Shown: piece after piece, positions 1 through 5,864 of the stretch
Layout of the letters: each line of letters starts with the position of its first letter
Position numbering within the stretch: position 1 is the first letter of the stretch
NCBI GenBank assembly: GCA_016234425.1
Contig: JACRCA010000303.1
Location: 1-10,269 of the forward strand
DNA: 10,269 nucleotides
Direction: 5' to 3'
DNA from: Deltaproteobacteria bacterium
GTDB taxonomy: Bacteria; Desulfobacterota; SM23-61
Position numbers and translations under genes: made by a program
Notes under the pieces: model-generated
Database searches by the model: none
What the model saw: the letters and a program-made list of their open reading frames with translations, nothing else
What the model was told of the DNA's origin: nothing

Positions 1-935
1 TTGGCGAATTTACCGGGCACGGCCACCCAGGTAAATTCCATGACCTGAGGAAGGACAACCGCATTGGCTAGACCGTGAGGAATATGAAAATAGGCTCCCA
101 GCGGGCGGGCCATCCCATGGGCCAGGGCAGTTCCCGAATTCGCAAAGGTGAAGCCGGCCAGCAACTGGCCGAGCATCATGTTACTGCGCGCCTCCACATC
201 TTTCCCATTGGCCCAGGCCTGTCTTAAATTATGACTGATCAACTCAATGGCGGGGAGGGCCATGTAATGAAGGAGGGGTGGAGGGCCGTATCCCAGGTTC
301 GCTTCCCGTAAGCTGATGTATCCTTCTATGGCGTGCGTCAGAGCATCCATTCCCGAGGAAATGGTAATGCTCGGGGGCATGGAAACGGTCAATAAAGGGT
401 CTTCAAAAGCTTCGTCGGGAACGATCTTTGAGCTCCAGACGATAAACTTGACATTCCGCTGTTTATCCCTGATCACTGCGCCCCTGCTCACCTCCGAGCC
501 GGTTCCGGCAGTGGTCGGGAGAGCCATCAAGGGAGCCTTTCCCTTCTCCACCTTTTCCCGCCCTTCATAGTCTTGGATTCGGCCTCCGTTAGTGGCCAGC
601 ACGGCGATGGATTTGGCGGCATCGAGGCAACTCCCACCTCCCAGGCCCACTACCAGGTCGCAGCCACCTTCTCGGTAAACTCGAAATCCCTCTTCAACGT
701 GTTCGGTGGTCGGTTCGGTAACTACCCCATCGTAGAGGATCGGCTCGATCCCGGCCTTGGATAATGACCTCGAAATGAGTTCGATAATTCCCAAGGGCTG
801 GAAACCTCGATCGGTCACGAGCAAAGCCCTTTGGGCCCCGTACTCCCGTGCTCTTCCCCCCACTTGCTCCGCACACCCCAGGCCAAAGGTGATATTTCGG
901 GGAGCACAGAATTGATAAGCTCTGAGGAAATTCAT
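1..935 (-). CDS. Iron-containing (group III) alcohol dehydrogenase, C-terminus beyond window
   Basis: This frame is open from an ATG at 935 to the left edge and gives 311 residues. The family is usually about 380-390 residues, so roughly the last fifth lies outside. These enzymes are NAD(P)-dependent oxidoreductases that interconvert alcohols and aldehydes or ketones in the cytosol; the substrate here is unknown. The nucleotide-binding motif GGGSCLDAAK is at residues 99-108, and PTTAGTGSE follows at 140-148. Metal ligands expected from the FucO-type family are all present: D197 and H201 in GMDALTHAIEGY, H273 in ALAHGMARPLG, and H287 in IPHGLAN. Residue 277, usually a second histidine (HGMAHP), is arginine. 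The start is supported by AAGGGG six bases upstream (942-947). The gene follows the M20 gene after a 116-base gap, so it may have its own promoter, though I cannot point to one. Confidence 0.93.
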   Translation of the reverse strand, partial: MNFLRAYQFCAPRNITFGLGCAEQVGGRAREYGAQRALLVTDRGFQPLGIIELISRSLSKAGIEPILYDGVVTEPTTEHVEEGFRVYREGGCDLVVGLGGGSCLDAAKSIAVLATNGGRIQDYEGREKVEKGKAPLMALPTTAGTGSEVSRGAVIRDKQRNVKFIVWSSKIVPDEAFEDPLLTVSMPPSITISSGMDALTHAIEGYISLREANLGYGPPPLLHYMALPAIELISHNLRQAWANGKDVEARSNMMLGQLLAGFTFANSGTALAHGMARPLGAYFHIPHGLANAVVLPQVMEFTWVAVPGKFA

Positions 936-1007
936 CACCTACCCCTTTCGTCGCCGAAAAAAAATCCGGCAGCCATGCGCTCCAACTTAATGCTTTACCG
1001 TTTTGTC

Positions 1008-1039
1008 CCCTCTTCCCCTGCCATTGTTTGGGGAGAGGG
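1008..1039. repeat. Imperfect hairpin in M20-dehydrogenase gap
   Basis: The arm at 1008-1018 (ccctcttcccc) is the reverse complement of 1030-1039 (ggggagaggg) apart from one extra base, with an 11-base loop between. It lies in the 116-base gap (936-1051). On the transcribed minus strand the stem is followed by ACAAAACGG rather than a U run, so I do not call a Rho-independent terminator. The purine/pyrimidine bias means the arms could also pair by chance. I see no other clear signal in this gap beyond the ribosome binding site of the dehydrogenase. Confidence 0.5.
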
Positions 1040-1051
1040 TTTGTTCCCAAT

Positions 1052-2392
1052 CTATCCGCAGAAGTCTTTCAACATTTCGTAGAGAACCCGCGTGCCGAAG
1101 AGTAAGCTCTCTGCGGAGATACGCTCGTCGTGACCGTGAACCCGGCTTAGATACTCGGAAAGGTTATCCATGGGGGCCATGGGCTGGAAGCCATAGGCGG
1201 CCGTTCCCTTAGATCGGAAGAACCTGGAATCGGTCGCCCCGCTAAGCATGGCAGGAATCATTTTGGCTTTTGGGTCCAGACGCTTGAGCGTATTTTCTAA
1301 AATCCGGTAAAAGGCATTGTCGGTGGGAGATTCAGATGCCGCCGACGTTTGCAATATCTCAACTTCATAATCTTTTATGCCAAACAGCAGATTCCTCACC
1401 TCAGCCTTGATCATCTCGGGTTCCACACCCGGAAGGATGCGACAGTCTACCTGGCAGGAGCACTCGCTGGGGATGACATTCGTCTTCTGTCCTCCTTGGA
1501 CCACCGTGGGTACGAAAGTATTTCTCAGGATGGCCCCCACCATCCCTCTTAACCCGGGGTCAGGAATCCGTTTCTCCACCGATTTTGAGAAAAAAGGGTA
1601 CAAAAGCTGCTTCATCAAGAAGGAACGGGGAAAGTTTTGCTCCTCAGCGATACCTTTAATAAAATTCTCCGTGGTCAGGGTGCGGCGGAGAGGGGAACGG
1701 TAGGAAGAAATTCTCTCGATGGCTCTGGCCATTTTTTCGATACAGTTATCATCATGAGGAACAGAGCCGTGGCCGGGCTTTCCGCGAAAAGTCAGCTTCA
1801 GCCAGCAAATCCCCTTCTCGGCAGTCTGGCAGGTGTAGACATTTCGTTTTCCTATGATCATGCCCACGCCTCCTCCTTCGTTGATCACGTACTCCGCTTT
1901 CATCATCTCGGGATGATTTTGGAAGAGCCAGCCCACGCCCCATTTCCCTCCAGTTTCTTCATCAGCCGCGGCCATGTAAAGGATGTCCCGCTTGGGACGA
2001 AAACCTTCCCGCTTTAGCAACAAAAAAGCAACGAGCTCAATCACTCCCAGCGACTTGCAGTCCTGGGCTCCCCGCCCCCAGATTTCCCGGTTGACCACCA
2101 ACCCAGAATAAGGCGGGTGCATCCATTTTTCCGCCTCTGCTGGCACTACATCGATGTGGTGCAAAAGAATCAAGGGGGAGAGGCCATCCGTTCCCTTCAT
2201 GGGACAGATCAAATTTCCTCGATCGGGCTGGGATTCCAAAACAATGGTGGGAAATCCCTCTCTTTCCAAAATACCTTGAAGGTAGCGGACCCCGGCCATC
2301 TCTTTTCCGGGAGGATTGGTGGTATCGACTTTGATATAATCGCTAAGAATCTGGGCGGCCTCCTCCCTGACCTTGTCCCAATCAAGACCCAT
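1052..2392 (-). CDS. M20-family metallohydrolase (peptidase/deacylase), substrate unknown
   Basis: This is a 446-residue cytosolic hydrolase of the M20/ArgE/DapE/CPG2 family, which uses two zinc ions to cleave amide bonds of peptides or acylated amino acids. The full motif set is visible: H79 and D81 in HHIDVVP; the bridging aspartate D111 in GRGAQDCKS; the catalytic glutamate E145 and ligand E146 in ADEETGG; E172 in NEGGG; and the C-terminal histidine H419 in RVHGHDERIS. The region around GHGSVPH (about 207-213) begins the dimerisation domain. No signal peptide is visible. The HG-x-(D/N)-ER ending resembles carboxypeptidase S/PM20D1-like members more than DapE, but that does not fix a substrate. 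The frame can be extended eight codons to a GTG at 2416, but I chose the ATG at 2392 because a perfect AAGGAG sits six bases upstream. The GTG lies inside a palindrome. Confidence 0.93.
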   Translation of the reverse strand: MGLDWDKVREEAAQILSDYIKVDTTNPPGKEMAGVRYLQGILEREGFPTIVLESQPDRGNLICPMKGTDGLSPLILLHHIDVVPAEAEKWMHPPYSGLVVNREIWGRGAQDCKSLGVIELVAFLLLKREGFRPKRDILYMAAADEETGGKWGVGWLFQNHPEMMKAEYVINEGGGVGMIIGKRNVYTCQTAEKGICWLKLTFRGKPGHGSVPHDDNCIEKMARAIERISSYRSPLRRTLTTENFIKGIAEEQNFPRSFLMKQLLYPFFSKSVEKRIPDPGLRGMVGAILRNTFVPTVVQGGQKTNVIPSECSCQVDCRILPGVEPEMIKAEVRNLLFGIKDYEVEILQTSAASESPTDNAFYRILENTLKRLDPKAKMIPAMLSGATDSRFFRSKGTAAYGFQPMAPMDNLSEYLSRVHGHDERISAESLLFGTRVLYEMLKDFCG

Positions 2393-2398
2393 CGGAAT

Positions 2399-2404
2399 CT
2401 CCTT
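2399..2404 (-). promoter_or_regulatory. Ribosome binding site AAGGAG deciding the M20 start
   Basis: The minus strand reads AAGGAG, six bases, then ATG (2392-2390). This consensus site favours the 446-residue form over the upstream GTG at 2416, which has no comparable site and falls in the left arm of the 2412-2462 inverted repeat. Confidence 0.8.
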
Positions 2405-2411
2405 CAAACAA

Positions 2412-2462
2412 TTCACCGCAGAGCGCGCTGAGAACGGCGCCCTCGGCGTTCTCTGCGGTGAA
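2412..2462. repeat. Perfect 12-bp inverted repeat between larC and the M20 gene
   Basis: ttcaccgcagag (2412-2423) and ctctgcggtgaa (2451-2462) are exact reverse complements around a 27-base loop. A competing pairing also exists: gagaacg (2430-2436) with cgttctc (2447-2453). It fills most of the 75-base gap between the larC stop and the M20 start. A T-rich stretch follows the stem only on the plus strand, so it is poorly placed to end larC transcription. It looks like a dispersed intergenic palindrome; the CACCGCAGAG-type arm is one I recall from other genomes, which I cannot check here. Folded RNA could affect M20 translation, because the stem ends within about 20 bases of the start codon. 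Confidence 0.75.
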
Positions 2463-2467
2463 AATTT

Positions 2468-3619
2468 TTATTTGCGCATTTTCATGGCTTCTTGGTAAAC
2501 TTCTTGAATTGGAACCCCTTTTTCCAGGGCAATCCGTTTGCAATCATCATATTCCGGCTGGAAACGCAGCTCCCCGGAGATTTTTACTCGCACCCTTCCG
2601 TATTTCGTTTCTACCTCCTGTATTTCCCGCGCAAGTTTTTTCCGGCCCACAATATATCTGCGCACCCCTAAGGTGGTCGATTCGCGCAGGATCAATTCTG
2701 AGAGGGCGTCGGCCTGGTGCTCTTCGGCGATCACCCGCAATAGTGTCCCGGGCCGGTTCTTCTTCATCAGGAGGGGGCTCAGGGAGACATCCAGAGCTCC
2801 GAGTCCAAAGAGGCGGTCCATCAGATAATCATAGAACTCCGGGTTCATGTCGTCGATGTTTGCTTCCAGCACGGCAACCTGGTCGGCATGGTCGGCTCCG
2901 ACAGGTTCCCCTAATACCAGACGAAGAAGGTTGGGTCGGTCGGCGAATTCATCCTTGCCCATCCCATAGCCGACCTGGCCGATTTTCATGGCTGGGAAAG
3001 GGTTTACTCCCGAAGTCAGGGTAGTTACAATCGCCGCTCCCGTTGGGGTTACCAGCTCTCCTTCCACATTCACGTCTCTTACCGGATATCCTTTCAGGAT
3101 CTCCAGGGTAGCTGGCGCTGGAAGCGGAAGGCGGCCGTGCGTACACTGGACAAATCCTCTGCCCATAGGAAGCTCCGAAGAAAGAATCCGCAGGGGCTTA
3201 AAATATTCTATGCCGATGGCCGTTCCCACGATGTCCACGATGGAATCCACTGCCCCCACCTCGTGAAAACGGACCTCCTCCACTTTTTGGCGGTGGATCT
3301 TCGCTTCTGCCTCAGCCAGGCGTTGAAAAATGGCCAGGCTCATATCCTTTACGCCCTGTTCCAGAGAGCTGGCCTCAATCATCTCCCGGATGTCAGAGAA
3401 ATACCGGGGCGGTTCCTTTTGCGGTCCCACCTTGACTTTTAATCCCAAGGCCGCGATGCCGCCGCGGCTCCCCGGAAAAATCTCCAGAGAATAATTCTGC
3501 AAACTTAGCTTGGCGAGTTCTTGCCTTAGCTTCTCCTGAGGAAGTCCCAAGTCTAACAGGGCAGCCAAGGTCATATCGCCGCTGACCCCTGAAAAACAAT
3601 CGAAATAGAGAATTCGCAT
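2468..3619 (-). CDS. larC: LarC, nickel insertion enzyme of nickel-pincer nucleotide synthesis (DUF111)
   Basis: LarC is the CTP-dependent cyclometallase that inserts nickel into the bisthiolated pyridinium mononucleotide made by LarB and LarE. The product is the cofactor of lactate racemase and related LarA-family enzymes. The 383-residue protein starts with the family signature FDCFSGVSGDM (6-16). It carries RFHEVGAVDSIVDIVG (117-132), TPTGAAI (191-197) and ANIDDMNPE (253-261), and ends with the YDDCK segment (357-361). It is one uninterrupted frame, unlike the Lactobacillus plantarum gene, which is known for a frameshift between LarC1 and LarC2. No histidine-rich metal-storage tract is present. 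I chose the ATG at 3619 because the family motif starts there and AGGGGAG precedes it closely (3622-3628). A 23-codon upstream extension to 3688 would begin inside the palindromic element and is not family-like. Confidence 0.94.
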   Translation of the reverse strand: MRILYFDCFSGVSGDMTLAALLDLGLPQEKLRQELAKLSLQNYSLEIFPGSRGGIAALGLKVKVGPQKEPPRYFSDIREMIEASSLEQGVKDMSLAIFQRLAEAEAKIHRQKVEEVRFHEVGAVDSIVDIVGTAIGIEYFKPLRILSSELPMGRGFVQCTHGRLPLPAPATLEILKGYPVRDVNVEGELVTPTGAAIVTTLTSGVNPFPAMKIGQVGYGMGKDEFADRPNLLRLVLGEPVGADHADQVAVLEANIDDMNPEFYDYLMDRLFGLGALDVSLSPLLMKKNRPGTLLRVIAEEHQADALSELILRESTTLGVRRYIVGRKKLAREIQEVETKYGRVRVKISGELRFQPEYDDCKRIALEKGVPIQEVYQEAMKMRK

Positions 3620-3637
3620 ATCTCCCCTGTTAAAAAC

Positions 3638-3814
3638 AGTGTCAGTGTCAGTTATTAATACAAACGCATTAATTTCTTTACATGTCATTGCGAGCCCGGA
3701 GGGCGTGGCAATCTCGTTTTTTCCTGGGATTGCTTCGTCGCTCTGCTCCTCGCAATGACAATTTATTTAATGCGTTTGTATTAGATTATTTTTACTGTCA
3801 CTCACACTGACACT
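3638..3814. repeat. Nested palindromic element between larB and larC (MITE/REP-like)
   Basis: The whole larB-larC gap is built from inverted repeats nested around one centre. The outer arms are agtgtcagtgt (3638-3648) and acactgacact (3804-3814). The middle arms of 17 bp are taatacaaacgcattaa (3656-3672) and its complement (3767-3783). The inner arms are tgtcattgcgag (3683-3694) and ctcgcaatgaca (3749-3760). Inside these, gcaatc (3708-3713) pairs with gattgc (3728-3733). No reading frame or transposase is present, so it would be non-autonomous. The inner tgtcattgcgag/gcaatc unit resembles a dispersed intergenic palindrome I recall from many bacterial genomes. That recollection, and the mobile interpretation, are inference. 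The arms themselves are seen directly. Confidence 0.8.
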
Positions 3815-3821
3815 ATTCACT

Positions 3822-4571
3822 TTAAATTCGGTTAATCAAACTCGCCACGTGGGCAGCCCCATATCCATTATCGATGTTTACCACTGAGAGCCCCGAGGCG
3901 CAGGAATTGAGCATGGCCAGAAGGGCGGTAATACCCCCGAAGTGAGACCCATATCCGACGCTGGTGGGGACCGCGATCACCGGTCTGTCCACCAATCCCC
4001 CTACTACGCTGGGCAACGCTCCCTCCATGCCAGCAACCACGATGAGCACATGAGCAGACATCAACTTATCTTTCTGGCTCATCAGACGGTGGATCCCGGC
4101 AACGCCCACGTCGTATATATGATCAACCCGATTGCCCATCATTCCAGCTGTGACCATGGCCTCTTCAGCCACAGGAATATCCGAAGTTCCTGCGCAGACC
4201 ACCAAAATCGTCCCTTTCCCAACAATCTTAATGGGATGATTCACGAGGGTTAACGTCCGCGATTGAGGGTAATACTGGGCCCGGGGCAAAGCTCGCTTAA
4301 TTGGTGCCACCTTTGCTCGGTCCAGCCGGGTGACTAAAATATTATTCTTTTTTGCTTGCATTTTCCTCATGATGGAGATCACCTGGGCAGCTGTCTTTCC
4401 CTCACCGAAAATAGTTTCCGGAGCCCCCCGCCGCAAGGGTCGGTGGTGATCGATGGTGGCGCAGCCAATTTCTTCAAAAGGAAGGGTCTTCAATTCTTGC
4501 AGAGCCCTCTCCACGTTTATTTTGCCGCTTTGCACCTTCACCAAAAGTTTTCTCAAGTGATCAACGTTCAT
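3822..4571 (-). CDS. larB: LarB, pyridinium-3,5-biscarboxylic acid mononucleotide synthase
   Basis: LarB starts nickel-pincer cofactor synthesis by carboxylating and hydrolysing nicotinic acid adenine dinucleotide. The 249-residue length matches the family (about 250). The N-terminal part holds the LarB-typical GCATIDHHRPLRRGAPETIFGEGKT region (36-60). The C-terminal half is a PurE/AIR-carboxylase-like domain with CAGTSDIPVAEEA (126-138), VAGMEGALPSVVGGLV (179-194), PTSVGYG (202-208) and NIDNGYGAA (232-240). Cysteine 224 in NSCASG lies where the family's substrate-attaching cysteine is expected. The ATG at 4571 has GGGAG seven bases upstream. The gene begins 24 bases after the DUF21/CBS gene stop, so it is probably co-transcribed with it. 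Its partner larC follows only after a roughly 200-base repeat element; larE is not in the window. Confidence 0.94.
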   Translation of the reverse strand: MNVDHLRKLLVKVQSGKINVERALQELKTLPFEEIGCATIDHHRPLRRGAPETIFGEGKTAAQVISIMRKMQAKKNNILVTRLDRAKVAPIKRALPRAQYYPQSRTLTLVNHPIKIVGKGTILVVCAGTSDIPVAEEAMVTAGMMGNRVDHIYDVGVAGIHRLMSQKDKLMSAHVLIVVAGMEGALPSVVGGLVDRPVIAVPTSVGYGSHFGGITALLAMLNSCASGLSVVNIDNGYGAAHVASLINRI

Positions 4572-4595
4572 TTTTCAACTCCCATTCCAAAGGAT

Positions 4596-5834
4596 CTACT
4601 CTTTCAATGTCACCAAGACTTCTGAGATAGAACGCTCGTCTGCTTTCTGTACTTCAAATAGCATTCCTTTAAACCGGAAGCTTTCCCGAGAAAGAGGGAC
4701 ACGTCCCAAGCGCTCCAAAATAAACCCTCCCAGAGTTTCGTAGCCTCCTTTGGGTAGACCGAGCTTCAGAATTTCATTGATATGATCGATTTCCATTCGG
4801 GCTTTGATTAAAAACTTTCTCGGGCCCACTTTTTTGTAGAGGGGTTGACCGATGTCGTATTCATCCTCAATTTCCCCAACAACCTCCTCCAGAATATCTT
4901 CCACCGTTACAATCCCCACTGCTCCCCCATACTCATCGACCACCGCTGCCATGGCCTCCTGGTTTTGCTGAAGCTCCACCAGAAGCTCGTCCACAGGTTT
5001 GGTCTCGGGGAAAAAGGATATCGGGCGGACGAATGGCTGGACGGTCTGGTCCTTCTCTTGAGCCAAGAGAAGATCGAAACTGTGCAGGACGCCGATGATG
5101 TTGTCCACCCGCTCCCGGAAAACAGGGTAACGGGAATAATGCTCCTGCCGGGCCAGAGCAATGGCTTCTTCTACTGTGGAGTTCTCTTCCAGGGCCACCA
5201 CCTCCACTAAGGGAATCATCGCCTCTTTGATCTTGGTCTCGGAAAAGCGAAAAATACGATGGATCATGTCTTTTTCCATGGGCTTCATATCGCTCGGTTC
5301 TCCCTCGGTCCGGAGCAGGAATTGCAGCTCTTCGCGGGTCACGAAGGGAACTCGATCTTCTCTGTCCCTTAGAAGGCGCATGATCGACTGGGCCGATTTG
5401 GACATAAACCACACGAAAGGGTATAACAAAAAGGATATAACCCATATGGCCGGGGCAATCTTCTGCACCCACCGGTCAGCTCTCTGCTGAAAGAGGGATT
5501 TCGGTAATATTTCCCCGAATATTAAAATCAGAGGGCTGAGGAGCAAGAAGGCATACAGATCTCCCCTTGGCCCATAGATTCCAATTAGAATGGAGGTTAC
5601 CAGAGCAGCATTGGCCACTTCTGCCAGATTGCTCCCCACCAGGGTGGTGGAGAGGTACCAGGAAGGCTCCTTCAGGATCTGGAGGGTCAGGCGGGCCGAT
5701 CGAGATCCTGAATGGGAGAACCGATTTAGGCGCTTACGGTCCGCCGCCACCATGGCGATCTCCGATCCTGATAGAAACGCTTCCAGGAAGAGGAAAAAGG
5801 CAATGAGGGCAGCCAATGTTAAGAAGAGGATCAC
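4596..5834 (-). CDS. CNNM/CorB-like membrane protein: DUF21, CBS pair, CorC/HlyC domain
   Basis: The 412-residue protein has the complete CNNM/CorB architecture. A DUF21 membrane domain (about 1-195) includes an N-terminal hydrophobic helix, SGSEIAMVAAD (22-32), LVGSNLAEVANAAL (65-78) and FGEILPKSL (106-114). A CBS pair follows (about 205-325), with VVDEYGGAVGIVTVEDILEE at 298-317. A C-terminal CorC/HlyC transporter-associated domain (about 335-410) carries YETLGGFILERLGRVP at 365-380. CNNM/CorB relatives are inner-membrane magnesium (and cobalt) transport proteins; older annotations call them hemolysins, which is not supported by function. It starts with GTG (5834), supported by AGGGGAG five bases upstream (5840-5846). 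It lies 30 bases after a second DUF21/CBS gene. Cation specificity cannot be read from the sequence. Confidence 0.92.
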   Translation of the reverse strand: MILFLTLAALIAFFLFLEAFLSGSEIAMVAADRKRLNRFSHSGSRSARLTLQILKEPSWYLSTTLVGSNLAEVANAALVTSILIGIYGPRGDLYAFLLLSPLILIFGEILPKSLFQQRADRWVQKIAPAIWVISFLLYPFVWFMSKSAQSIMRLLRDREDRVPFVTREELQFLLRTEGEPSDMKPMEKDMIHRIFRFSETKIKEAMIPLVEVVALEENSTVEEAIALARQEHYSRYPVFRERVDNIIGVLHSFDLLLAQEKDQTVQPFVRPISFFPETKPVDELLVELQQNQEAMAAVVDEYGGAVGIVTVEDILEEVVGEIEDEYDIGQPLYKKVGPRKFLIKARMEIDHINEILKLGLPKGGYETLGGFILERLGRVPLSRESFRFKGMLFEVQKADERSISEVLVTLKE

Positions 5835-5839
5835 AGGCC

Positions 5840-5846
5840 CTCCCCT
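5840..5846 (-). promoter_or_regulatory. Ribosome binding site AGGGGAG supporting a GTG start
   Basis: The minus strand reads AGGGGAG, five bases, then GTG (5834-5832). This makes the GTG the likely start of the CNNM/CorB-like gene. The next codons encode the first hydrophobic segment directly, as expected for the DUF21 N-terminus. Confidence 0.7.
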
Positions 5847-5864
5847 GAGAATATTCCTTCCCTC

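Noticed and set aside
694..1212. Overlapping open frames on both strands at 694-1050, 831-1082 and 1003-1212
   Set aside because: They lie antisense or out of frame to the dehydrogenase and M20 genes, have low-complexity, basic translations and no recognisable motif. The 936-1051 gap is too short to hold a convincing gene.
2412..2475. Rho-independent terminator for larC
   Set aside because: The stem is strong, but the T-rich stretch follows it only on the plus strand, where there is no gene. On the larC strand the stem is followed by GAATTGTTTGAAGG.
2458..3024. 188-codon plus-strand frame opposite larC
   Set aside because: It is antisense to a well-supported larC. Its Arg/Gly/Ser/Pro-rich translation is typical of a shadow frame and it has no ribosome binding site or family resemblance.
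4933..5472. 179-codon minus-strand frame within the CNNM/CorB-like gene
   Set aside because: It is the other-frame shadow of a gene with clear DUF21 and CBS domains; its composition is not protein-like.
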